Made by a program: the position numbers and the translations under genes
Shown here: piece by piece, positions 56,915 to 64,000 of the stretch
Position numbering within the stretch: position 1 is the stretch's first letter
How the letters are laid out: the number at the start of each line of letters is the position of its first letter
NCBI GenBank assembly: GCA_037200045.1
Contig: JBBCHM010000001.1
Span: 1,426,001 to 1,490,000 of the forward strand
Direction: 5' to 3'
DNA length: 64,000 nucleotides
Origin: Rhizomicrobium sp.
Lineage (GTDB): Bacteria > Pseudomonadota > Alphaproteobacteria > Micropepsales > Micropepsaceae
The notes under the pieces: generated by a model
Seen by the model: only the letters and a program-made list of their open reading frames with translations
Database searches by the model: none
What the model was told of the DNA's origin: nothing

Positions 56915-57769
56915 CTACCCCGCCGGCTTCAGCGGCGCGCCGTCGACCCGAAGCTGCGTCGCCACCGCGGCGATCACGCCGTAATCGGTGCTCGCCCAGA
57001 CGCGCAGCGGAACCACATAGCGCCGCCCCGTCACCGCGCTCGGGATCGTCGTGACCCAGGCGTTGATCAGCGGGAATTTCGCCGCGTCCTTGAGCACGCG
57101 CGGCTTGTAGCCGGAGATCTGCCGGTACTTCATCTCGCACAGCACCGCCGGCCCCTTGTAGAGCCCGTTGTCGAGCGCGACCGTGGTGTCCTTCACCTTC
57201 ACGAACTCGACGTCGTAGCGCCGCCGCCCATCGAACACCGGCAAGAGGACCGAGCACGGATTGTCCGCCGACATGCCGACGCCGGAGACGAAATAGGTGA
57301 TCGCGCTCAACGGATCGAACGTCCCCTTCTGCTGCGCCGGCGGCACCTCATAGCCGGTGGTCGGATAGACCGGATCGGCATAGAGCCGGACCGGCCCGCC
57401 CTCGTCATAGGTCAGCGAGACTTCCTGCTTCTTGTCGGCATGCCCCGTGTAGAACGAATCGTAGAGGCCGGGATGGAACGCCTTGGGCGCCACCGTGCCG
57501 GTGGACGTCGCCTGGATCTCCGACTGCCAGAACGCATTGACGATGCCCGAGGTCTGCAGGTTCGACACCGAATGGTACTGGTCGCCGATGATCTTGGTGT
57601 TGAGGTCGACCTTGCCCAGCGTCACGCCGCCGGCATAGAGCGTCATCGCCATCTGCAAGGTGGAGCCCGGCTGGGACGGCGTCTCGCCGCCCGAACCGCC
57701 GGCGGCGAAGGCGGTGCCCCCAAGCAGCGCGGCGGCGACAAGCGCAAGGACGGCGTGACGAATTTTCAT
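56915..57769 (-). CDS. DUF3108 periplasmic protein
   Basis: 284 residues from the ATG at 57769, after AGGAG. Signal peptide about 1-23 ('AFAAGG'). The rest is beta-rich with the DUF3108 pattern: 'MTLYAGGVTLGKVDLNTKI', 'DPLSAITYFVSGVGMSAD', 'VFDGRRRYDVEFVKVKDT' and the late 'VPLRVWASTDYGVIAAVATQ'. DUF3108 proteins are found near rpmB in alphaproteobacteria; the role is unknown, probably in the envelope. It is divergent from meaB. Confidence 0.85.
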   Translation of the reverse strand: MKIRHAVLALVAAALLGGTAFAAGGSGGETPSQPGSTLQMAMTLYAGGVTLGKVDLNTKIIGDQYHSVSNLQTSGIVNAFWQSEIQATSTGTVAPKAFHPGLYDSFYTGHADKKQEVSLTYDEGGPVRLYADPVYPTTGYEVPPAQQKGTFDPLSAITYFVSGVGMSADNPCSVLLPVFDGRRRYDVEFVKVKDTTVALDNGLYKGPAVLCEMKYRQISGYKPRVLKDAAKFPLINAWVTTIPSAVTGRRYVVPLRVWASTDYGVIAAVATQLRVDGAPLKPAG

Positions 57770-57836
57770 TGTTCCGGGCTCCTTGTGGAGGCGCAAAGTA
57801 GCGGCGCGGACGCTCCAAAACCACTATGGTCCAATT

Positions 57837-58838
57837 ATGGCCAAGCCCCTGGATTCAAAAGCGGTTAACGGCGCGGACCTTGCCGCGTCCGTAACCCTTG
57901 GCGACCGCCGGGCCCTGGCGCGGGCGATCACGCTCGTGGAGTCCACGACGGTACAGGATCAGACGCAGGCCGAGGCGCTGCTGACCGCGCTCCTGCCCAG
58001 AACGGGCGGAGCGATGCGCATCGGCATCTCTGGCGCGCCGGGCGTCGGCAAATCGACCTTCATCGAGGCGTTCGGCGGCCATCTTACGAGCCTGGGCAAG
58101 CGCGTCGCGGTGTTCGCCATCGATCCGTCGTCGCGGCGCTCCGGCGGTTCGATCCTCGGCGACAAGACGCGCATGGAGAAGCTGGCGCGCGATCCGGGCG
58201 CCTATATCCGTCCCTCGCCGGCGGGCACGACGCTGGGCGGCGTGGCGCGGCGCACGCGCGAATCGATGCTGCTCGCCGAGGCGGCCGGCTTCGATGTCGT
58301 GCTGGTGGAGACGGTCGGCGTCGGCCAGTCGGAGACCGCCGTCGCCGACATGACCGATCTCTTTGTGCTGCTCGCTTCGCCGGGCGGCGGCGACGACCTG
58401 CAGGGCATCAAGCGCGGCGTAATGGAACTGGCCGATCTTCTGATCGTGACCAAGGCGGACGGCGATCTGCTGCCGGCGGCGATGCGCGCGGCCTCGGACT
58501 ATCAGGCGGCGCTGCACCTGATGCGGCCGCGCTATGCCGGCCTGGCCGCCGCCGTGCTGACGGTCTCGTCGATCGGCGGGTTGCGCATCGATGCGGCGTG
58601 GCGGGAAATGGAAAAGATCCACGGCACGCTGGCCGCGACCGGCCAGCTCAAAGGCTTGCGCGCCGAGCAGAACCGCCGCTGGTTCTGGAGCGAGGTCCAG
58701 GCCGGCCTCTCCGAGCGCATCCTGGGCGACCCGGCGCTGGAACGGCGGGTCGGCGCGCTCGAAGCCCGGGTGCTCGCGGGCGAGACCTTGCCCAACGCCG
58801 CGGCGCGGTCGCTGCTCGCCGGCGTGTCGTTCCGCTGA
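57837..58838 (+). CDS. meaB: Methylmalonyl-CoA mutase-associated GTPase
   Basis: 333 residues from the ATG at 57837. The P-loop is GAPGVGKS (66-73). Other G-protein motifs are 'VFAIDPSSRRSGGSILGDKT', 'VLVETVGVGQSE' and 'IVTKADGD' (the base-recognition TKAD). MeaB (ArgK) loads adenosylcobalamin into the mutase and protects it from inactivation. Its gene lies 2.9 kb from the mutase on the same strand, separated by the toxin-antitoxin-like pair and the DUF3108 gene. Confidence 0.95.
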   Translation: MAKPLDSKAVNGADLAASVTLGDRRALARAITLVESTTVQDQTQAEALLTALLPRTGGAMRIGISGAPGVGKSTFIEAFGGHLTSLGKRVAVFAIDPSSRRSGGSILGDKTRMEKLARDPGAYIRPSPAGTTLGGVARRTRESMLLAEAAGFDVVLVETVGVGQSETAVADMTDLFVLLASPGGGDDLQGIKRGVMELADLLIVTKADGDLLPAAMRAASDYQAALHLMRPRYAGLAAAVLTVSSIGGLRIDAAWREMEKIHGTLAATGQLKGLRAEQNRRWFWSEVQAGLSERILGDPALERRVGALEARVLAGETLPNAAARSLLAGVSFR

Positions 58839-58876
58839 CGGCAACGCGCCCCTTTGGGGAGCGCGTTGCCTTGCAG

Positions 58877-59626
58877 TCAGCGCAGGCCGCCGGAGACGAG
58901 GATGGTCTCGCCGGTGATCCAGGCGGAGTCGGCGGAGGCCAGGAAGGTCGCGACCGTCGCGACGTCGCCCGGCTGGCCGAGGCGGCCGAGCGGCGTCTTG
59001 GCGATCATCTCGTTCATGAAGTCGCTGCCGATGACGCCCATGGCGTGCGTGCCCTCGGTCTCGGTGCCGCCCGGATTGATCGCGTTGACGCGGATCTTGC
59101 GCGGTCCCAATTCCGTGGCGAGCACGCCGGTGATCGCATCCACCGCCGCCTTGGTCGCCGTATAGGTCGCCGTCTCGGGAAGAGACATCTTGGACGCGGT
59201 CGAGCTGATATTGATCACGCTGCCGCCCTCCGGCCCGAACAGGCGGGCCGCCTCCTGGGTCGCCAGCAGAAGTCCCAGCACGTTGATGTCGAACTGGCGG
59301 TGGAATTCCTCCGCGGTGATCTTGTCGAGCGGCGCGAAACTGTAGACGCCGGCATTGTTCACCAGCACGTCGAGCCGGCCGAAATGCTTCTTCGTTTCGG
59401 CGAACAGCCGCGCGATGTCGGCCGCCTTGGAGACGTCGGCCTGGATCGCGACGGCCTTGCCGCCGCCGTCCTTGATGTCGGCGACGACGCGCGACGCGCC
59501 ATCCCGGTCGCTGGAGTAATTCACCGCGACCGCCGCACCCTCGGCGGCGAGCGCCCGCGCGATGGCCGCGCCGATGCCTTTCGACGCGCCGGTGACCAGC
59601 GCGACCTTTCCTTCAAGCCTGTGCAT
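58877..59626 (-). CDS. Short-chain dehydrogenase (FabG-like)
   Basis: 249 residues from the ATG at 59626, ten bases after AAGGGA; the ATG at 59635 sits too close to that site. Classical SDR motifs: 'TGASKGIGAAIA', 'NNAGVY', serine in 'INISSTASKM', 'YTATKAAV' (Tyr/Lys) and 'INPGGTETEG'. The end is 'ITGETILVSGGLR'. It is probably an NADP-dependent ketoreductase. An ArsR-type repressor gene lies directly upstream and a perfect operator-like palindrome sits 22 bp before its start, so it is very likely controlled by that repressor. Confidence 0.9.
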   Translation of the reverse strand: MHRLEGKVALVTGASKGIGAAIARALAAEGAAVAVNYSSDRDGASRVVADIKDGGGKAVAIQADVSKAADIARLFAETKKHFGRLDVLVNNAGVYSFAPLDKITAEEFHRQFDINVLGLLLATQEAARLFGPEGGSVINISSTASKMSLPETATYTATKAAVDAITGVLATELGPRKIRVNAINPGGTETEGTHAMGVIGSDFMNEMIAKTPLGRLGQPGDVATVATFLASADSAWITGETILVSGGLR

Positions 59627-59647
59627 GTGGAACATTCCCTTTGGTTC

Positions 59648-59673
59648 GACAGTTAGATAATCGTCTAACTGTC
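59648..59673. promoter_or_regulatory. Perfect inverted repeat, probable ArsR-type operator
   Basis: GACAGTTAGA, six bases, then TCTAACTGTC: a perfect 10-bp inverted repeat between the ArsR-type gene and the SDR gene. Spacing and length suit a winged-helix dimer. It lies 22 bp upstream of the SDR start, where bound repressor would block transcription. Confidence 0.75.
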
Positions 59674-59703
59674 GGCATCAAGGGGCCGTGGCGGAATCCG
59701 GTT

Positions 59704-59994
59704 TCAAATCGCCGCCAGCCGGTCGAGATAGGCCTTGAGCACGTCCCGCTCCAGGACGAGGAAGGCGAATTTGCCCTCGCGGACGATCCGGATCAGGCCG
59801 GCGGTCTCCAGCTCCTTCATGTGATGCGACAGCGTCGCCATGCTGATCTTGTGGGCCTCGCGAAGCTGGCCGCAGGGCGTCGGCCTGGTGGATTCGCCGA
59901 TCTGCCGCAGGATCTGGTAGCGGCGCGGCTCGGCCAGCGCCCGGGCGATGCGGGTGAACTGGCGGTCGGTGAGGGCTTGGGCCTTGGCGGTCAT
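59704..59994 (-). CDS. ArsR-family winged-helix regulator
   Basis: 96 residues, a single winged-helix domain: '[20 protein letters not shown]', then the recognition helix '[19 protein letters not shown]' and the wing '[13 protein letters not shown]'. There is one Cys ('TPCGQL') but no full metal-binding Cys pair, so the effector is probably not a metal. It precedes the SDR gene in the same direction with the palindromic operator between, suggesting control of the SDR gene. Confidence 0.9.
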   Translation of the reverse strand: MTAKAQALTDRQFTRIARALAEPRRYQILRQIGESTRPTPCGQLREAHKISMATLSHHMKELETAGLIRIVREGKFAFLVLERDVLKAYLDRLAAI

Positions 59995-60106
59995 GTCCTC
60001 TCTAATATGGGGTAGGGCGGCGCCGGTCCAAAGCCGGGGCCGGTCCCGGCTTGACCGCGCCGGGCCTAATCCTTATGAGAGCGCCTCTTTTGGACACGAG
60101 ACTCCC

Positions 60107-60403
60107 ATGGCACGCCGCTGCGAATTGACCGGAAAAGGCACGTTGGTTGGCAACAATGTCAGCCACGCCAATAACAAGACCAAGCGGATCTACCGCCCGA
60201 ACCTGCAGCAGGTTTCGCTCGCCAGCGAGGTCCTGGGCAATTCCTATGTGCTCAAGATCAGCATGAACGCCCTGCGCACCGTCGATAAGGTCGGGGGCCT
60301 GGATCCCTTCCTGCTCAAGTCCAAGGACGCCGTGCTGTCGGCCAAGGCGCTGCGCCTGAAGCGTGCCGTCGCCAAGAAAACCGCGGCCAAAGCGGCGGCT
60401 TAA
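60107..60403 (+). CDS. rpmB: 50S ribosomal protein L28
   Basis: 98 residues from the ATG at 60107. The L28 start '[20 protein letters not shown]' and '[14 protein letters not shown]' are diagnostic, with a Lys/Ala-rich C-terminus. It is a large-subunit ribosomal protein. No rpmG partner follows. Its promoter lies in the 112-bp gap shared with the divergent ArsR gene. Confidence 0.96.
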   Translation: MARRCELTGKGTLVGNNVSHANNKTKRIYRPNLQQVSLASEVLGNSYVLKISMNALRTVDKVGGLDPFLLKSKDAVLSAKALRLKRAVAKKTAAKAAA

Positions 60404-60536
60404 GAGTTCCCGCTAAGCTCCTATAAAATTTACCTTGTTTAGCCTGTCCACAGGCATGGCTCCTGCACGAACTTTGCCCTAGTGTCTCAAAATGTGTCAG
60501 GCGCGGAAAAGGCGGCCGGCACAGGGGTGGGGTGAA

Positions 60537-61301
60537 GTGCGGGCTTACGAATCAGGTTCGGTATCGGCGCGGGATGGGGCATCGCGGCGTTTGGCGATCG
60601 GCATCGATGACGGGCCATACCGGCTGCGCGGGGCGAGCGACACAACCTGGCACAACCAGGGCTACGGCCAGAATGCCGGCCTCGGCCGCCGCCTCGCGGA
60701 CATGTTCCGCGCCATACTGCGAACCGTCATTCCCGTTTTGGCGCTCTGCACCGCGCTGGCGGCCATGTACCTCTACATGGACACGACGCTGCCCTATTTC
60801 GCCCAAGGCGGCGTGCGCTGGCTGACGGTCAGCCATCTTCTCCTGCCGGCGGCGTTCCTGACGGTCCATCTCACGAATCGCCGTTACGGCCCGGCCTATG
60901 CCTTCGCCCAGGTCGTGCTGTCCTTCGCGGCGCTGACCGCGGGCATGATCTTCGGCGGCCAGGTGATCACGCTGTTCCTTCCCGAGGCGGTGGTGCCCAG
61001 CATGCGCGCCGTGGCGGCGTTCGGCGGCGCGTTCTTCATCGCGAGCTTCGTCGGCATCATCGCCTTCGACGGCGCGCGCGGCCCGCGCTGGTGGACCGCG
61101 CCCCTGATCGGCTCGGTGGTGGCCTCGCTGGTCTTCGCGCCGATCTTCTACGCCGCCGCCTATGCCGGCACGCCGGCGCCGTGGTTCGCCCAGATGGGCA
61201 TCCACACCGGCCTGCTGGTCGGCGGCGCGATCCTGGCGCTCGTCCCCTATTGGCTGCTCCGCCGCATCGTGCAGCCGCTGCCGGGGTTTGGCGGGTACTA
61301 G
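60537..61301 (+). CDS. Six-helix membrane protein (possibly VUT/YhhQ-like)
   Basis: 254 residues from a GTG at 60537 with GGGGTGAA upstream; an ATG at 60492 would add 15 residues. A soluble N-terminus of about 55 residues precedes six membrane helices. The segments 'LLPAAFLTVHLTNRRYGPAY' and 'VGIIAFDGARGPRWWTAPLI' faintly recall the VUT/YhhQ queuosine-precursor transporters, but the match is weak. The stop codon TAG lies inside the CTAG target duplication of the downstream insertion sequence. The pre-insertion gene therefore had the same stop and is intact. Confidence 0.65.
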   Translation: MRAYESGSVSARDGASRRLAIGIDDGPYRLRGASDTTWHNQGYGQNAGLGRRLADMFRAILRTVIPVLALCTALAAMYLYMDTTLPYFAQGGVRWLTVSHLLLPAAFLTVHLTNRRYGPAYAFAQVVLSFAALTAGMIFGGQVITLFLPEAVVPSMRAVAAFGGAFFIASFVGIIAFDGARGPRWWTAPLIGSVVASLVFAPIFYAAAYAGTPAPWFAQMGIHTGLLVGGAILALVPYWLLRRIVQPLPGFGGY

Positions 61302-62158
61302 GGTTAGGACTCATAACTTATAGCCAAAATGCGACGATGGAAGCGATGAAGACGGCGGCCATGAAGATATAGGGCTGCCGGTCATAGCGTGTTGCGACGC
61401 GGCGGAAGTCCTTGAGGCGACAGAAGAAGCGTTCGATGCGATTGCGGGTTTTGTAGAGCGCCTTGTCGTAGCGGTACTGAACCTTGCGATTCTTCTTCGG
61501 CGGAATGACGGGCTTTGCGCCGCGCGCTTTGATGAAGTCGCGCAATTCATCGCTGTCGTAACCACGGTCGGCAATAACGGCAGCGGTTTTCGGCGCTGCC
61601 TCGATGCACGCTTTGGCAGGGACATAGTCGCTGACATTGCCGGCCGTCAGAACCAGAACGACGGGACGGCCTTTGTCGTCGGTGACCGCATGAACCTTGC
61701 TGTTTCGGCCTCCGCGCGAACTGCCTATGCCGCGATCCGCGCCCCTTTTTTACGCCCGCTTCCGGCGGTGCGGTGAACTTTAATGTGCGTGCTGTCTATG
61801 GCCAGACTGTCGGGGGCTCCGGCCTCGGCAACCAGGGCCGCGAATATCCGCGCGAACACGCCTTTCTCGCCCCACCGCGCATAACGGTTATAGATCGTCT
61901 TGGCCGGACCGTATTCCGCCGGGCAGTCCGACCAATGCAAACCGCGCTTGATGACATGGATGATGCCGCTAAGGACGCGTCGGTCATCGACGCGCGGCAC
62001 ACCGCGCACATCATTGGGCAGCAACGGCTTGATCTTCTCGAACTGCTCTTCGCTGAGCCAGAACAGGTTGCTCATGGGCAAACTCCCGAGAATCAACCCA
62101 ACAACGGAATCACAAATCTAACTGCCTGAGAATCCCAAACCTTTAATAGGTCCACACC
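61302..62158 (-). mobile_element. IS5-family insertion sequence (IS427-like group)
   Basis: An 857-bp element. Ends are imperfect inverted repeats: GGTTAGGACTCATAA on the left and GGTGTGGACCTATTA (reverse complement) on the right. CTAG occurs on both sides (61298-61301 and 62159-62162), fitting the target duplication of this group. It encodes one transposase read by -1 frameshift. Both transposase parts are undamaged, so the element may be active. Confidence 0.88.
61318..62075 (-). CDS. IS5-family transposase, programmed -1 frameshift
   Basis: The first part (62075-61725) begins 'MSNLFWLSEEQFEKIKPLLP' and includes 'RWGEKGVFARIF' and 'LAIDSTHIKVHRTAGSGRKK', with the first catalytic Asp. The run of six A followed by GGGG at 61751-61742 (read on the minus strand) is a classic slippery site. 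Shifting back one base joins 'RGADRGIGSSRGGRNSKVHA' and leads on without a stop through 'AVIADRGYDSDELRDFI' (second Asp) to 'RNRIERFFCRLKDFRRVATR' (the Glu) and the stop at 61318. This gives a complete DDE transposase of about 252 residues. Confidence 0.88.
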
Positions 62159-62162
62159 CTAG

Positions 62163-62296
62163 TTTCCTCCCCCGCTGTTGCGGGGGAGGTGCCGAGCGAA
62201 GCGAGGCGGAGGGGGCCTGCGCTGGCGTCGGCCCCCTCCGTCATGCCTCCGCTTCGCTACGGCATGCCACCTCCCCCGCAACAGCGGGGGAGGAAA
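62163..62296. repeat. Stop-codon-flanked C/G palindrome, copy 2
   Basis: A 134-bp element with a perfect 29-bp terminal inverted repeat, starting TTTCCTCCCCCGCTGTTGCG. Its left edge directly followed the TAG stop of the membrane-protein gene before the IS inserted. Its right edge touches the cobT stop codon. The inner half contains further short palindromes. It probably acts as a bidirectional terminator and is related to the element at 41843-41972. Confidence 0.88.
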
Positions 62297-64000
62297 TCAG
62301 TGCGCCACGTGCCGCGGCGTGCGCTTGGCGAGGCCGCGCGGCGCGCGGATATGGCCTTCATGGCCCTTCTCTTCCTTGAACAACCCGATGAGCTGTTCGG
62401 TCATCGCGCCGCCGAGCTGCTCGGCGTCGACGATGGTCACGGCCTTGCGGTAATAGCGCGTCACGTCGTGGCCGATGCCGATGGCGGTCAGCTCGACGTC
62501 GGATTTCTCCTCGATCTCCTCGATCACCCGGCGCAGATGGCGCTCCAGATAATTGCCGGCGTTGACCGACAGCGTCGAATCGTCCACCGGCGCGCCGTCG
62601 CTGATCACCATCAGGATCTTGCGCTGCTCGGGCCGCCCGACGATGCGGTTATGCGCCCACATGAGCGCCTCGCCGTCGATGTTCTCCTTGAGCAGGCCCT
62701 CGCGCATCATCAGGCCGAGATTCTTGCGCGCCCGGCGCCACGGCTCGTCGGCCGCCTTGTAGATGATGTGGCGCAGATCGTTGAGCCGGCCGGGATGCGG
62801 CGGCTTGCCGTCGGCGATCCACTTTTCGCGGGACTGCCCGCCCTTCCAGGCGCGCGTCGTGAAGCCGAGAATCTCGGTCTTCACCGCGCAGCGCTCCAGC
62901 GTGCGCGCCAGGATGTCGGCGCACATCGCCGCCACCATGATCGGCCGCCCGCGCATCGAGCCCGAATTGTCGAGCAACAGCGTCACCACCGTATCGCGGA
63001 AGGTCATGTCCTTCTCGCGCTTGAAGGAGAGCGGATACATCGGATCGATGATGATGCGGGGCAGGCGCGAGGTGTCGAGCATGCCTTCCTCGATGTCGAA
63101 CTCCCAGGTGCGGTTCTGCTGCGCCATCAGCAGGCGCTGGAGCTTGTTGGCGAGGCGCGAGACCACGCCCGACATCGCCTGGAGCTGCTGGTCGAGGAAA
63201 TTGCGCAGCCGCGACAATTCCTCGGCGTCGCACAGCTCGTCCGCCTCGACCTCCTCGTCGAACTGGAAGGTGTGGACCTTGTAGCCCCAATCGTCCTTGT
63301 GGGCGAAGGGCTGTTCGGGCCGCTGCGGCTTCATCCCGTCTTCGGGCTCGGCCGCGTCCGACATCTCGTCGGTCTGCTCGGCGCGCATCTCGGCGGAGGA
63401 ATCCTCGCTTTCCTCGCCCTCCGATTCCTGCATGTCGGCTTCGGCGGTTTCCGTCTGGGCGTCGGAATCCTGCTCCTCGCCTTCCTGTTCCTGGTTCTCG
63501 GCGTTCTCGCCCTCGCCGGTGTCGTCGGAGGATTCGTCGGCGTCGAATTCGTCGGAGAGCTTCAGGTCCTTCAGGATCGTGCGCGTCAGCTTGGCGAATT
63601 GCGCCTGGTCGCGCAGCGAGTTCTCCAGCCTGGCGAGGTCCTTGCCGGCATGCTCCTCGATGAAGGGCCGCCACAATTCGACGGCGTTCTTGAGCACCTC
63701 CGGCGGCTTCTCGCCGGTCAGCTTCTCGCGCACCATCAGGCCGACGACGTCGGCGATGTTCGCGTCGGCCCGCACCCGCGCCTTGCCGAGGCCGCGCTGC
63801 ACCAGCCGCTGTTCGAGCTGCGCCGTCAGATTGTTCGCCACGCCCTTCATGGCGAGCGATCCGATGGCTTCGACGCGCGCCTGCTCGGCGGCTTCGAACA
63901 CCGCGGCGGCATCGGCCGATTGCGGGCGGAACTGGTCGTGGATCTTGTCGACGTGATGGGCCCGGCGCAGCGCATAGGCGTCGCCGGCGCCGCGCACGAT
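62297..64000 (-). CDS. cobT: Aerobic cobaltochelatase CobT subunit, N-terminus beyond window
   Basis: At least 567 codons are visible; the frame is open to the right edge. A conserved helical N-terminal part is followed by a long acidic Glu/Asp/Ser stretch (around residues 150-225 of the visible part). The C-terminal von Willebrand A domain then has the metal-binding MIDAS motif 'DNSGSMRG', plus '[10 protein letters not shown]' and '[13 protein letters not shown]'. CobT works with the AAA+ subunit CobS and with CobN to insert cobalt into hydrogenobyrinic diamide in aerobic B12 synthesis. cobS is presumably just outside the window. Confidence 0.95.
   Translation of the reverse strand: MVRGAGDAYALRRAHHVDKIHDQFRPQSADAAAVFEAAEQARVEAIGSLAMKGVANNLTAQLEQRLVQRGLGKARVRADANIADVVGLMVREKLTGEKPPEVLKNAVELWRPFIEEHAGKDLARLENSLRDQAQFAKLTRTILKDLKLSDEFDADESSDDTGEGENAENQEQEGEEQDSDAQTETAEADMQESEGEESEDSSAEMRAEQTDEMSDAAEPEDGMKPQRPEQPFAHKDDWGYKVHTFQFDEEVEADELCDAEELSRLRNFLDQQLQAMSGVVSRLANKLQRLLMAQQNRTWEFDIEEGMLDTSRLPRIIIDPMYPLSFKREKDMTFRDTVVTLLLDNSGSMRGRPIMVAAMCADILARTLERCAVKTEILGFTTRAWKGGQSREKWIADGKPPHPGRLNDLRHIIYKAADEPWRRARKNLGLMMREGLLKENIDGEALMWAHNRIVGRPEQRKILMVISDGAPVDDSTLSVNAGNYLERHLRRVIEEIEEKSDVELTAIGIGHDVTRYYRKAVTIVDAEQLGGAMTEQLIGLFKEEKGHEGHIRAPRGLAKRTPRHVAH

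Overview
The window is a high-GC (roughly two-thirds G+C by eye), gene-dense piece of an alphaproteobacterial chromosome. Several features point to that group: an F1 ATP synthase operon atpHAGDC standing apart from the Fo genes; a CarD regulator / 7Fe ferredoxin / S4-domain protein / SUV3-like helicase block; a CobT-type aerobic cobaltochelatase close to rpmB; and a rpe - heparinase II/III pair. I cannot name the species. Both ends are cut inside genes: a GYF-like protein on the left and cobT on the right.

Layout. 0-6 kb: a crotonase, an M1 aminopeptidase lipoprotein flanked by two paralogous glycine-zipper envelope proteins, and a DUF2306 membrane protein. 6-15 kb: succinate dehydrogenase, with sdhCDA on the minus strand and sdhB on the plus strand 4 kb away. 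The genes between them are a membrane protein, rpe and a heparinase-like gene. Downstream of sdhA an atypical FkbM methyltransferase gene is bracketed by a second, broken copy of the sdhA 3' end. 15-21 kb: a ferritin-like diiron protein and atpHAGDC. 21-32 kb: housekeeping and accessory metabolism (HxlR regulator with an FMN reductase, lepB, queF, tag, ygfZ, dihydroorotase, acuI, a LysE exporter, a nitronate monooxygenase). 32-42 kb: an AT-rich orphan gene, a YegD-type Hsp70, a TetR-DUF2306 divergon, an SDR, a proteasome-fold (HslV/Anbu-like) Ntn-hydrolase candidate with a small partner, an FKBP and a GH17-GT2 glucan synthase. 42-49 kb: a D-lactate/glycolate-type FAD oxidase, tsaC, a YceI-cytochrome b561-YceI operon, an MBL hydrolase, a nuclease and carD. 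49-64 kb: fdxA, S4 protein, helicase, methylmalonyl-CoA mutase, a DUF433/DUF5615 toxin-antitoxin-like pair, meaB, an ArsR-SDR unit with a clear operator, rpmB, an IS5-family insertion sequence and cobT.

Functionally the window joins respiration (SDH, ATP synthase, b561) to propionate-type carbon flow: AcuI acryloyl-CoA reductase, the B12-dependent mutase, its G-protein chaperone MeaB, and CobT for making B12. Intergenic space carries at least three families of palindromic repeats. One is a REPIN-like doublet (two copies of 123-124 bp). One is a long C/G palindrome sitting flush between the stop codons of convergent genes. One is a CGCGGAG-type palindrome. No tRNA, rRNA or CRISPR array was found.

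The most novel-looking item is the proteasome-like gene pair at 36734-38447. The most instructive evolutionary signal is the sdhA tail duplication around the FkbM gene at 6046-7562.
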